A stretch of 64,000 nucleotides of DNA from Temnopleurus reevesii (Eukaryota > Echinodermata > Echinoidea > Temnopleuroida > Temnopleuridae). Below the pieces are notes generated by a model that made no database searches, was not told the origin of the DNA, and saw nothing but the letters and a program-made list of their open reading frames with translations. The DNA lies in NCBI GenBank assembly GCA_036244855.1, contig BQKZ01000303.1:139556-203555 (forward strand), given 5' to 3'. Shown here piece by piece: positions 33,622-46,900 of the stretch (within the stretch, counting starts at the first letter, position 1; every line of letters begins with the position of its first letter). Both the position numbers and the translations under genes were made by a program.

Positions 33622-35600
33622 TATCTAAAACTATGAGATAGAAAAAAACAAAACTACGAATGAACTCTACATGTACCCCCTAACAATTATGGAAGAAAAT
33701 TATATAGTAAAAAGCCTTTCTAAATTCAAGAGAGTTTTGAATCTAGTCAACAAGCAATGCCTATTGAAAACCAATGGCTATCATTTCAGCTATTCAACTA
33801 CACATGACCCTACGCATACAGATGAATATGGGTAGATATGATTACATCAAAACAAGGAAATACAGTGACCAAACAAAGCTCATTATAATCATATCCCTCT
33901 GGACATTTGGATTTGAGAGATTTAATATTATAAATGATAGTTTGAAAACAAATTCAATCCTTCAACAGTGAGGAATGCAGATGTAAGTAAAGGAGGAAGC
34001 CCAAAACAGGATCCATTTAAAAAGGGAAAGTAGAAATGAAGTTAAAGTGCTTAAAATACATTTTAAGGACATCTATACATCACTCCCTTCCCTCCCAAAA
34101 TAGTGGGGTTTTTTTTGGTTTGTTTTACTTCTTTAAGCTACCTATGGAGAGATTGAAAAATTTGAAATTTAAATACACAATGGAAAGTGCTACGCTATCA
34201 ACCCTAGCAATAACATTGTTTGTTTGTGGCATCCAAATACTTCTGTTAACTAATCCCTTCCTCCTCATATGATGAATTACCACTGATCTTACAGAGCAGT
34301 AAACCATCTTAATTAACACCGTTCTAAAGTCGTTATTTTATTGTGCATAAATTCATAGAAGTATGTGTTCCTTTTCCAGCTTCTTTAATTCACAATTGTA
34401 TTTTCAGAAGAAAAGGAATGCTAGTTCTACCCATAAACACATCTCTGGAGGATGTGGGATGAATCATGAAGATGCATTCGTTAGTGTCACCACTTAATGA
34501 TGCTATTGTCAAAACAAACTTCCCATATTGACCTGAGGTAATTTCTTCTCCTTCTAATCACATTCCCTAACTTCCTCTCCCTCAGCTCCCAACCAACCAA
34601 ACTGACGATGATGGCTAGACAAGGCCCCCTCCCTGCTACTTCTTCTTCTTCAACTTCTACTCCACCTTCCAAATTTGATTCACACATTTTACTTTTCCTA
34701 TTCCCCCTAAATGCTTTCGTGACGGATGCAAAGCCCCAACTGTCAAAGCCAGTTTCTGAATCGGAACACTTCCATTACATCTTCTCCCAATTCCCAAGAT
34801 GAGGGACCAGCAAAGAGAGGAAAGAAAGAGAGAAAATAAAAAGAGAAAAATGGATTGTTAAGGATCTTCTTTCATATGGTAAAAGCACAATGTGTCAAAG
34901 ACAATCAAAAGGGCAATTGATGTCTTGACTTTAGAAACCCAAATGCTTTAGTTTCTTGCCAAATTTCTTGTCTGAAAAACCTGTGGACAGGCAAGTTTCT
35001 GGTCTCGTCACCCTGATTTCCCCTTTCCCTAACCAGTGGCACGCCAAAAGAAGTCACATATTTATGTCTCATCTAAGCCCAGTCTCCCGTCTACACTTCT
35101 TCCTGATCTTTCTCTATTTAGACACAAAGGGACCCCTTAATTGATAAGCAACTTAATCTAAAAATCATTGTTTTGCATAAACAGTAATCTATTGAGGAAA
35201 GGCTTTGTCACTTTGCTTGCTTCCCTTACTGAAGTTACTTTTCAACATCTGTGTCGTTTTATCAGGTGACTATCTCCTACGTTTTCTTGCTTGTTTAAAT
35301 CAATATAAGAGGCAATTGCTCTCAATGAGGATGCATTAGAAATTGTCCTAAATTTCCGTTGAAGACAATAAGGGTATCGGCATGATCCAAAAGGGAAGGT
35401 TCTCCGCAAAGATCACATCTTTAACCTTTTCCCATTTCTTCTACCCTTGTAGCAAGTTTGAGAGATATGCTTCTCAAAGGAAGGCTTAAATTATTTTGCC
35501 GCCACAAAAAGGGATGCTGCACTTTTCATCTCCTGTCATATTCACCGTAATAACAAAAAGTTCTTGCCACAGATCTCTAAACGATAATACTAATGCATAT
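25458..35600. other. Gene-free stretch
   Basis: No gene is supported over about 10 kb. GC-richer islets at about 28375-28490 and 29545-29635 share a CGCGACGAC motif and CACCAAGGC. A G-run lies at 32874-32885 and a CAG microsatellite at 33589-33620. The open frames are short and match no family I know. There are no exon-like blocks with paired splice sites. Confidence 0.45.
33589..33620 (+). repeat. (CAG)n microsatellite
   Basis: About ten CAG units follow a short ATC run. No open frame gives it a coding context. Confidence 0.95.
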
Positions 35601-35606
35601 CTCATA

Positions 35607-36151
35607 CAGGTGAACCATGAGCGGAAGTGCAGCGTCGGTCTCCCCTTCAACAGCTGAGAGCGATGCCATAGCACTGGTGATGTCACAGAGTATTCATATT
35701 GACAGGATATTATAACCTGTTATCCAGGTGTCATATCTTTCTAACTAGATTCTCTTTTGATAAGCCTATTTATAGGGATTAGCTGACAAGTTACGTGGTG
35801 AGGAACAGTCTACACCTGTCCCAGGGAAGATGAGCAAAGTGGTTTGTATAGTCCCTGTCATAGACTTTGGCAGCAGGTTGTCACTCATTCCAACAGGTGA
35901 TCTGTGCATCAAATGTTGACCAATGCAATATTATCATTTCAAAAGCTGTCATATTACGAACAAAATAAAATGAATCGGTAAACAGCCATTCCGAGGATAC
36001 TAGAATATGTCATAACTGGAGCAATCAAAAGAGATTTGAATTTCCTCACCTGCAATCATTTCGTATAATTTGAAAGGTAAGAGAATCACTTGATTGTTTT
36101 TGTGACGTCAATCCAGCAATTTGAATCTGATCAAAACAGTCTAAGCACCTG
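35607..36151. promoter_or_regulatory. Cluster of six CAGGTG/CACCTG E-boxes
   Basis: CAGGTG or CACCTG occurs at 35607, 35725, 35813, 35894, 36047 and 36146. By base counting alone about 0.3 would be expected in 545 bases. This is the core bound by Snail/ZEB and some bHLH factors. An enhancer role is inference. Confidence 0.3.
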
Positions 36152-38455
36152 ATGTTAATGCACTCATATTAAGAGGCATATCCAACAACCTACAAAGACA
36201 AAAGGAAAAAATGTTTGAAGACAGGGATAAGTGGGCATGTAGAAATGTATCTATGAAGTGAAAAATTACATCCTTTTGATAAACCCATCTACAAATAGGG
36301 ATAACTCAGACGTATACTTTGAGTCAATAATTAAAAGGAGATGCCTTGCTCTAATATTCACAAGGTGTTCAGACAAACAAACGAAACTGTAGCTATATGA
36401 TGTACCTTATTCAAACACTTACTACCAATATGACGTTTGATTTATTTTGTATAATGATACCTGGGGTGGATGATAATTCATTTTAAAAAGATAAGTTGAT
36501 AACTAGCTAATCTTTTCAATAATCTGTCACCTTCCCTGGTGTGAGCTTGACACTTTCATGGGGTGAGGAAGAAATTAAGTTGAAATGGCCGTAAAGTTTT
36601 CTTCAAGGGAAGTATCTTGTGAGGATCTCCCGCTTACACACTCATCTCAAACTCTTGAGGGAGCAATTTAAATACCACACCCCAGAAAAGAGGATGCGGT
36701 GGTAACTTTCATCATATGTTCTATTTATATTTTCATAACCTGTTCCAATAAATGAAATTTGTATAAAAGAATTGTATGACAAAACAGGGAATAATTTGGG
36801 GCAAAGATTCAATAGGAATAGGCAAAAACTGTTTACCCAAATCACACAAACTTTAGAGACTATTGCCTTATTTTCATCAATTCTTTGTGAACATTTTATT
36901 CTAACAATGAAAACCAATTATTCTCTCTCATTTATTGATAAAAAAATGATCATATTTTATTTAAAGTAATCTACAGTTATATCTATCACATTGATATGGC
37001 AATGATGGTATGAAACTTTTCTCTGATTCTAAGCACAAAAATGCTTTCTGTACCCTACAAATGGTCAACCAACCAGTCCTCTGTCACTTTTTATTTGAAG
37101 CACTGAAAGGGTAAATTTAACCAGCCCATATTTATATTCAGATCTCATATTTTATACATGTACGTTACGATATCCTTTGTTTTAACTCGCAATAAAGTTT
37201 TCGAAAATTGACCTTTACGAAAATCATAAACGTGGTTTTATTAAAAAGAGAAGAAGGGAGAAGGGGAAGAAAGAGAGCCACAGGTGATATGAATCTCTGA
37301 TTCCAGGAAACAGCTCAATTTGGCTGGAAGATCGGTGAGCTCACGCAAACGGTATCAAACATTTCCTGCAATCACGCTCTGAGTGTGACATGCCACACCA
37401 GACGTGTCTGGGTACCTGTAGAGTGAAGGAAACAGGTTGGGGTGGTGAGGAGAAAGACTGACCTAAAAAAGTTGTTTTGTTGCCCTCAAATGACTGACCC
37501 TCTGAAATTGGCCCAAATTTATTTTGTTTTATTTTATCTCTATACAAAAAATACAAAAATCTATGAATGAAACATGATATAAAAAGTTAATGTAACATAT
37601 TTTATTGCCATTTCTTGCCCCCTCAAGTCATTAGTTTCTAATAGACAGCAATGGCCATCTGTTTGGGGGAATATATTAATTTTGGTGAATTCATAAGGTT
37701 GTGGTGAGTTACAGGCTAAAGATTTCTGTCTAATTTTTGCATAGTCTAACCTTAAAAATATGATCAAAGGGAAAACACAGACATTCGAACGCTATTTTCC
37801 AAAAGTGGCATTTTGGGGCAATCAAATTATTATTTTTCCTTGGCCTTAGTAAGAAAAAGGGGGAAAAGAAATGCTCTATTCTCCTCACCAGAAATGAGTG
37901 TCTGCACTATGCCAAGTTTTAGATTTATTTTTATAAGAAAGACACAAAGAGAGGGGCTGTGAGAGAAAGAGAAAGTCAAAGATAGATATATAGACAGGCA
38001 GATAGACAGAGATGGATAAATGAAGATGGAAAGAATGAAAGAAGTACACCTTGAAATAGATCAAAAAGAGGAAGGCAAAACATTAGGAGATCCAAGAGGA
38101 AGCCAATGAACCTTAATAGGTGAGTGGGTAAATATTACCTTGAACATTCTTCACAAACTGAAATATTATTCTATGCTCATATTTTGCTTCCTTTATTGCA
38201 ACATGGAGGAAGTTTCTACTCTGGAAAGGTAGACAAACTAAATATTGTTCATTTCACAATATGACATCACATTAAGAATAAAATGTGCCCTGGATTTGGA
38301 TTAAAAACTTGGTGCTATTAGATATGCTTTCCATCTTAAATTGATGTTTACCTGCATTTATGATGAGAGTCTTGCCAACTTCAAATCTTGCCAGCTTGGC
38401 AAAAGACTATTTGTGTCTGTAAGAAATTGGATCTGAGCTCAAAATGGTATTTAAC
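36152..38455. other. Gene-free stretch ending at an assembly join
   Basis: No gene seen. A purine-rich patch lies at about 37235-37280 and another (GAAAGA and GATAGA types) at 37940-38060. It ends at the single N at 38456. Confidence 0.45.
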
Positions 38456-38456
38456 N
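38456..38456. other. Single-N assembly join (left edge of copy 2)
   Basis: The N separates unrelated sequence from a CT run that continues into the second copy of the 18.47-21.79 kb segment. Confidence 0.85.
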
Positions 38457-39131
38457 CTCTCTCTCTCTCTCTCTCTCTCTTACTCCCCCACTCTGTCTTC
38501 CCCCTCTTTTTCTAAACCCTCTCTTTATTTTTACCTCTTTATCCCCCTTTGTTCTTCCCCATTTCCCGCCTAGTTGTACTCCCAACCCACACCTTCTCTA
38601 ACCCCATGTGTCAGGTCTGCAGCTTGCTAATAGAACAAAGGCATTCAACAGGTGCTAAATAAGAGCACAAACGGATCCCCCTTTTCCAGACCAAAATATC
38701 GTCATGAAACGGAACTTCTCCCACTCAACCTCATTACACAAATTGACAATATCAGCCCAGACTTTCTAAACGGGGGATCACAGGTTGCATCAGATCATAA
38801 AACAACAAAACTGGTTAATAATCAGGACAGGAAGATATATTTGGGGGCTAAAGAAGGAATAAATTGTCAAAAATTGTATTTTTATGAGTGTTTGAAAATT
38901 ATTTAAAATGGCAAGGACTGAACTGGGGGCTGTGAAGTCAGCATTTGAATACTGTACACACAACACAATAGAATGAATGAGATCTGAAAATTGCTGAGTA
39001 ATGTTTCAACTTGAAAAACATCTCTTAAACCTCATCATCAAAGGCAATGACTTTTATTTACAACTTTACAACTTCTGTAAATAACTTGACAAAATTTCTA
39101 CATGAAACAAAAAATGATAACATCCTCATGA

Positions 39132-39420
39132 TACTACCATAGATCAGACAGTACTTTGCTCCACATCCCCAAAACACACAAGAAAGCTGGGGATAATTCA
39201 TTTCAATCGTCTGCACCTTCTCTTTGGAATGAGATCCCTCAATCTGTCCGCCTTCTGCCATCATTACATACTTTTAAGAGAGCCATAAAAACTCTTCTAT
39301 TTGACCAATAAGTTTCTTTCATTTCTGTATTCTTCTTTGATGTAATTTGCAAAGCGCTCTGGAACCAAGTACTTTTGTATTGAGCGCTATAAAAGAATTT
39401 ATATTGTATTGTATTGTATA
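39132..39420 (+). mobile_element. LINE 3' end (CR1/L2-like), copy 2
   Basis: This is the counterpart of the LINE tail at 19145-19433. The 59-codon frame (39132-39311) is kept, with changes such as PQSVR for PQYVR and SLHTF for SLDTF, and the same upstream TGA stop and ATTGT tail. Confidence 0.85.
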
Positions 39421-41305
39421 ATTTAATAGTAAGTAGAAGAAGAAGAAAAAGAAGAAGAGTTTACATTACATCATGAGTATTGTATTGTATTTACAATACA
39501 TGACACAACTACATGCATGCAAAAGAATCTGAAAAAAGGTTAATACTAATAAGACTGCAAAAAAGTTCTATATATAATTACATTACTCACAAACTTTCCT
39601 ATTAATGAGCACTATATTACATATTTTTCCTCTAAGCAGGTAACATCATAATTAGCATAACATACTATGAATAGAAGGCCATGACTAATAGGACAAATAC
39701 CAGGCTACTTCACAAAGGGGAATTGATCATCACATGAAATGCCCTTTTTATTACATTGATATAAGACATGATAAGACTTTTAATACCTGTATTCCGGCAC
39801 AGCAATGTAATTAGCCTCATTAATTTGAACACCTATAATTGATTTCCCGGTAATAGTTTATGTAGGTATCATAAATATTAGTATCACACAGACATGCATC
39901 TTTCAAGAACCTTCATGCTGCAAAGAAATTCATTTTGGAAACAATAATCATTTTTTATCGTTTTTCTTTTTTCATTTATTGTCACAGGACCTTGTTGAAA
40001 GACAGTGTTTTCCTGAACATGTCATCCTGTTTAAAGATGTTTCAATAAATAGACAAATAATAAGTAGAATGCAAAAATAAATATGAAAATAAACAACCAG
40101 CTAATATTATGTGTACTCATTCTATACATCTTTCATTATAATTATGGACAACTAAACAAAACAATATCTTCAACATATTCACACATCTAAAAAGGGGTAT
40201 TATAATAAAATATACAAATATTCAGAAATTAAAAGTAGTATTTTTTAAAATCTTCATTTACAATTCATTAAATGATACATTTGAACAGTATTATGAACAT
40301 TTATCTAAACCAAAATAAAACAAGTTAATCTTAAATAAGTGCAACATATATTTGGAAAAATATATAAATAATTGTAATTGTAAAGTAATGACCTAAAACA
40401 ACAAACAGTTCTGTAAAAATATATAACCTGGCTGAATAGAATACTTTCTTATCAAATTATTTCTGTTGGGACAATCCTCTTTATAGTGTATATTTCTGAC
40501 GAAATGACAAAAGTGGTTAACAATGTTTAACAACTGATCTGTAATGAAGTATGCTTGTTACAAAATTTTAACACAACCTAAATGATATACAATTAAACAT
40601 CTCATATAATGCAAGATAAGTATAATGCAACAGAAAATGCAAAGCTAAACAAAGATAGGTTTATAATGATCAAAAGAAACTTCAATGTTTTATTATAGAT
40701 TCAGTATGGTAAATCTTTGTGAATTACCAACCTTCATTTTTTGTTCATATTTTTCAATTTCTTCTTCATCTTCTCTCATTTTGTGTGAATCTGATGCATT
40801 ATAAACCAAATGTTACAGACATACAATGTGGACTACTGTCAGACTTTGGAAAACCATAAAAGAGAACAGTCTCTTGGAAGGGTAGTTATTTTTACTGGGA
40901 AAAGTTACCCTTTGATATTGAAATGACTTCATAAATGGACGTATGAATGAATAAGTATATTACTTTATCGTGCTATATATACTCTCATACCCATCTATTT
41001 TTGTTTACTCATACTTGAAACTCAAATACAATGCTCAAAAGCATAAGCAGAGTAGTACAATGTACCGTTTTGAATTATCAATTTCATGTAAATATTTTGT
41101 TTTTTTTAGTCTATCATAGGTAAAACACAAATGATTAAATGAAGGGGGTAGGCTGCAGCCCCCATTTTTACAGTAAATGCTTGCAAACATATTGCAGTGT
41201 GTAAAATTTCTAATACACAGCCCGTCCACATTCAGCCTCTCCACTTTTCAAGAAGCTCTGTGGTCCCAGATACATATTACCCAACCTGCAGCTTGCACAG
41301 CAGGT

Positions 41306-41895
41306 TAAAGGTATTGTCACACATTATGATTTTGTTATATAAAAGAAGAATCTACCCAAAAAGTATATTTCTTCAACAGAAGAAGAAAAAAATAGATGAA
41401 CAGAACAAAAAAAATTTGAGGAAAATCAGACAACTAATAAGAGAGTTATGAATGTTTGAATATTTAGACAAATTAGCAACTGATGAAGTCACAGGTGCAC
41501 AACTGACCATCTATTAAATTTGTATCAATGATATAAATGAAAATTTTTACCCAAAAAATATGATTTGCTCAAAACTTTAACCATAGTATATCTTTAAGAT
41601 AGATATGTAGATCCACTATTTGCATGTTTACATTAATACAAACCTTGCAAGTTTCTGTAAAAATAATGAATGTTGCACCATATCTATAATGAAAACTCTG
41701 ATTAGTTGTGCACCCATGATGTCATCAAATTGGCAACATCTCTAAAAAAATTTGCACTGATTTGCCGATTTTTCCAGATCTTTTAAAATTCATAACTTTT
41801 GTATTACTTGTCCGATTTTCTTCAAACTTGTGTTGTTTTAGTCAGCTATTTTTTTCTGCATCTGCTAAAAAATTATTATTTTGGGGTAGACTCTT
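41306..41895. mobile_element. Inverted-repeat element, copy 2, cut at the join
   Basis: It matches 21198-21787 and lacks the last 40 or so bases of the right arm, because the contig stops at the N. Confidence 0.75.
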
Positions 41896-41896
41896 N
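41896..41896. other. Single-N assembly join (right edge of copy 2)
   Basis: The N interrupts the right arm of an inverted-repeat element; the sequence after it is unrelated to the arm. Confidence 0.85.
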
Positions 41897-43600
41897 TGAC
41901 CGTTCACCTTCAAAAGCTTCAAGAAGAGTTTCAATAAGGAGCGATGTCAGAGACCCTAACAATTATTTTTAACAGCGAGAAGCAAGAAAACACACCTGTC
42001 TATGTGCACTGGAAATTATTCTTTAATAAACTCTGTTATCACAATTCATTGCTATTTCATCTATTTAAGGCCAACTAGGCACCAAGTCGTATCAATTTTA
42101 TAGACTACAACACTTCTCCATGAATTGGCATAGACTAATTACTATGTTTCTTCTAATGCAATAAATTTAGTAAATGGGTTAAGAGTTCACACTCTTCTTG
42201 ATCCAAACATGAGATAACATTTAACTGCACTCTTAATTACCTAATGAGGTATGTCTACCTATAAACAGGAAAGAGTGAAAACAAGTGTTGATTTCACAGT
42301 TGCACATGGGAATATTTGCAACAACAAAAATGGATTGCAATGGATGCAAAACAATATGTCTGTTGCTTATCTCCTTGTTGATATTAAATTGGGTTACTAA
42401 GAGTGATGCTATACTGACAAAAAAATGAATGACAAAAATATTAGACATATCTCCAAACCAGTGCACTCATTATATCAAGTAAATGATTTATTAAGATATC
42501 TTTCCCACACTGAAATTCAGTAATTTGTATATGTATTTTATCCATTAATCCACCTTATTTCAAATTTGAATTTTTTCAAAAGATTGTAATTCATAGAATT
42601 TGTTCACATAGAATTTGTTCATTTATGTTGTTATAACCAAATTATGACAGATGACCTGTGAATCACCTTCTAGTAGATAAACATATCATTTTACATCACT
42701 ATGAACTACAAACACCAGAGTATTTGTTTTCATTATAATAGATAATGACAAAATATTGAACTAATACTACACAGAGGACAGATGGTATAAATATAAAGTA
42801 AAAAAATATACCTCAATTCAAGAAGAGCAAGAACCCACATTTTTAAAGAAAGACATGAAACATTCCTAATTGTCTCCAGATCATATCTCTTCTTCATTAA
42901 ATCAGGGGATAAACTCCTTACATTAATTACTGTTTAAGGTGGCGATGTTTAATAGCTCAATTAACATTATACGTGGCAGGAAATGTAAGCCATTACCTGT
43001 GCTAACATACTAGGGCTGCATTGCCCCGTCAGTCCGTCCATCTCGTCTGACTGGCCTGCACCGAGTCTGCAGCTTACAGGTGCAGGGATGGGCAGGGGTA
43101 GTCGTAGGGGAAACTAGGAGATCCCAGGATCCGGGTACTGATCTCTGCAAACCATAACATCACACCTCGTTAAAGAGTAGAAATTGATGATGCAAGAATG
43201 ATTAATCTTACCAATTGCCATCGCTTATCTTGTCGCCATCAGCTCATTTGTATATTCTCCAAGCATTAATGTGTTGGTATTTATAGAGTCTTTATGGTCA
43301 ATATTCAATCTGGATTTGTGCTTACAATTCACAAGATGATGGCATGGAGTTTGAACTCATATCAGTCAGGTTAGCATGATCCCTGGGTCTTTTATATCTT
43401 TTAAATAATCTAATTTTTATTCACATTGACAATGTACCAGCCCTATTCAACTATTCAGCTCAGAAATGGAGTCAGCTTGAATTAAAAACCAACCAAGTCA
43501 AAGTCACATATTTTACTAAGTTACTCTTTGTGCCAATTCTCAGTTTTTTGTGACAGTGCTTTTACTATAATAATTTTAAGTCAAATTTTTACTGAGAAAC
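41897..43600. other. Gene-free stretch
   Basis: No gene seen. A GC-richer islet lies at about 43015-43145 with an ACAGGTG E-box. Confidence 0.4.
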
Positions 43601-43604
43601 GAGC

Positions 43605-43680
43605 TGGCTTCCAGCTGCGGTGGCGCAGGAACAGTTTCCTCGCGGGGCAGTCACACCTACAGGTTGATCCCACCCTGCTT
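43605..43680 (+). mobile_element. Possible tRNA-related SINE head
   Basis: A GC-rich block reads GCGGTGGCGCAGGAACAG and ends in ACAGGTTGATCCC, which loosely resembles polymerase III box A and box B. The anticodon region is not recognisable. Weak call. Confidence 0.3.
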
Positions 43681-43879
43681 CCAAACTGAATTATCTTAAA
43701 TTCAAACTATGACCGACAAATCAATGTTTTATTTAATTGATGAATTTGGTTCATTGAAAAAATTTATATTTGAACATCAGATTTCAAACAGAATAAGGCA
43801 GTAATGATTTTAATTTCGTTGATGCGGCTTGAGAGCAGGGTATGATCTATCTGTTGGTGTCACTGTCCTTTTACACAAA

Positions 43880-43975
43880 TAGTAATGATAATGATAATAA
43901 TAGATGTAATTAATATAGTGCACGTATCCCCTCTGCTGGGTGCTCAAGGCACTTTGCATTATCATAACCCTGGCT
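43880..43975 (-). mobile_element. LINE or SINE 3' tail fragment
   Basis: Read on the minus strand it gives TGCAAAGTGCCTTGAGCACC, then GTGCACTATATTAA and an ATTATT/ATCATT tail. This is the AAGCGCTTTGAG...GCGCTATATAA pattern that ends many CR1/L2-type LINEs and SINEs that use them. No coding part remains. Confidence 0.5.
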
Positions 43976-46900
43976 TTAGCTTGGCAGCCACCAGCTTGAG
44001 AGAGGCAGCCTATTATTCCCAAACAATAGCTTGATAATCCAAAGGATTGTTTAACTAAAACTTTCTAATCCACTGCCCTCTTGAGCGTGTTCCAAATAGA
44101 TTCAAAACAAACAAAGAAACAAACGAAAGCTAATCTAAAACAAACATAAAATGTCACATTTTCGTTCATCTACCTATGTGGAAGCGATTCTAACATCCCA
44201 GCATTTGACCATCTCTCATGACAACATACCCATACTTCCTCTATTGCCATGATTGCCTGTCCCTCTACTTCCTAGCAATAATATGATTATAAACCTCTTT
44301 CCGTGGTATAAAGAAGCGGGAACATTCAGGGACAGATATCCCAGGATCCAATTAACATTTTAGCATCCTGAACAACATTGTCTCAATTACTTTCCTGCAA
44401 GTGATTAATGAGAATTAACATGAACATGAGAAATGAAGAGTAAAAAAATTTAATTAAAACAAAAAGTTTAATTGAAATCATAAGCATTCCTGACGCAAAG
44501 CAAGTTGAAAAATATCGGTGCTTTGTTTATTACATGTACCTAGTTATATGATGTGGAACTATCGTTCTAATTATTTTGTTACATCTTTTAAGTAATCACT
44601 TGAATAGAAACTGAAAAATTAATGCTTTTTCTTAAAATCAGTGCATTTGAAACTAGGAAATAAATCAATGTTTTCTATCTAAAGCTCATAAAGGTCAATT
44701 AGAAATGTACATATGATGCTCAATCACATGTAGACAAATTGCAAGATTATTTCATTCCCTGATGACTTTTACTGAGTAATAGTTTGACTGAATTTGAAAA
44801 TAATTCATATTGAATAGCACAACCACAATGAATACATTACATCAATACGATTGAGAATAAATTGCAGAAATTCCCAAAGTGTATTCATTTCCAATTGTCA
44901 ATTTAATGGGTATGTTCCTTTCAGAAAAGAAATGTTTTATTTGATTCTATGCATTGCCTGTCTCTGATAGGATCAAACCATATATCATATGCGATCAACA
45001 AAACAAATTGCTGAAAATAAAGTAAACATTTAGAGATGGACATTAGGGAGCAATCCCAATACTTATACAATTCAAGCAATGGATCAAAAGGCTTTCCAAA
45101 TTCCTAAAAATAAAGTATCTTATCGTGATTCAGGTACTGATAAATTTTGTCTTACCTACTTCGCGATGAGATCAGACATCCATTCCCATCTGAGAATCAG
45201 CTGTCGCCCGCAAGTCACATGACCAAAGCTGGGGTGTGTACAGACTCAGGAAGGATAAAACAGGGTGTGGTGCATGATGGGAATTAAAAGGCTTGTCACA
45301 AAATACGCCAAATTCTCTTTGAGGATCCAGATACTTCTTTTTACATTTGTGTCATTTTTAGTCTTTTTCTTTGATGATGGCCTGCAGGAAATGAACAGAA
45401 CACATCATAGGAAATAGAAACAAGTTGGAAGGGATGTTAAATGTGCTAGGTGAGAAGTCGATTACTCGCTATTTTTCTACTCTTTTCCATCTTTATGTCA
45501 GCCCCATCTCTATTCTGGAATATTTCAGATTTGAAAAGTCTTCATATTTAATCTATAAGTGGTTCTAAAAAGGTGACGAGAGTGAATGCTGATACGAAAA
45601 GCCTGATAGTGAAACAGGAAATATGGTCACATGAACAAAATGAAAAAAATGTAAATGAGGTTTACATTTTGTTCTTACATTAAATTCTAAAGTTAAAAAA
45701 ACACATTTTTCACTCACTCTTAAAAAACAAAGGGTACTAAAAAAAAGGTCCATATTACTTTTGGCCTGAATATTTCAGATGAAAAGGTAGGCCTGATCAT
45801 TTTTTTAATGCTTTAAAAGGCACCCTGGATCTTAAAGTGGTATGTCACAATTAAAAAACAGGAAAAATAAAACATAATTCACAATCAGTGCCCCTGGACT
45901 AATCAAACAAACTCTTTTAATTAATCCCATCAGATTCATTATTTCATATCTAAAACACACAACCTAATTCAAAGCATATGAAATTAAGAGAAGTAAAGAC
46001 TTCTATTGTCTTTGCAAATAAAGGCCAAGATAAGTTAGGTGGTAACAATATAAAATTGACATAGGTTATTTCAAGGTAATAAAGTGAATAGTATTGGCAA
46101 ATTAATTAATTATGACCAATAATTATTTTAAAAAATCTTAATTATGTAAAATACAATTTTGTTTGTTTTGAAATATTGAAGTCTTTGATAGTGTTCAACT
46201 TATTTGGTAATTGTGATGTAATAGAATTCAATGGTGACTTCTTCTTCTTTTTTTTTCTTCTTTTTTTTTACAGAAAGTGTCAATAAGGTTAAGAAAATGT
46301 TTCAACTAAAGAAAGTGATTATTTCAGCCAGTTGACAGCAGCTTTGACTAAATCACCAAGAGACAAGGTAGTCCTTCAAGTAAACCACAAATAAATCTGA
46401 AAGGAAATCACCTCACAATGCCATTTTGGTCAAATTTTAGGAAGAACAATCAGGAATAAGAAATATGCCATCAAAGGAGATAAAAGGAAACAATTTGTCA
46501 TATTATAGGGCTCAATTGAATGACTTATTAAACATTCTCATCTTCATTGATCTTTCAAGATAGATGTTACCTCATTTCAATTTTGTCTATTGTAATTTCT
46601 TTCTTGTTTTAGAACTTTCAATATATGTTATCAAACCCGAGGTCCCACATTTTCTGCAAAACCATTATTTGAGGGAGATATAGGACCTTGAAGATAAATC
46701 ATTCAAACATTCATTTTTAATTAAGAATGAAAATCACAGCCAAGGTAAAAATAATGCAAAGTCTTCAAAATCAAATTGAATAATCTTTCAAATCACCTCA
46801 AAGACAAAGACCCATTGTCTGGTCATGAATTGTCATGCAATTCTTGTCCAGGACTGATTAGTCTATAATGGGAAGCTATTACTAATACTCGATCATTTCT

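Larger units (their letters stand above)
38457..41895. repeat. Second copy of 18473-21787, probable allelic contig
   Basis: It is direct and colinear with copy 1, with point changes and indels throughout and a replaced section near 40.1-40.5 kb. Both edges are single Ns and both edges cut through repeats (a CT run and the arm of an inverted-repeat element), as expected for the ends of a short contig. A true duplication is less likely but not excluded. Confidence 0.9.
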
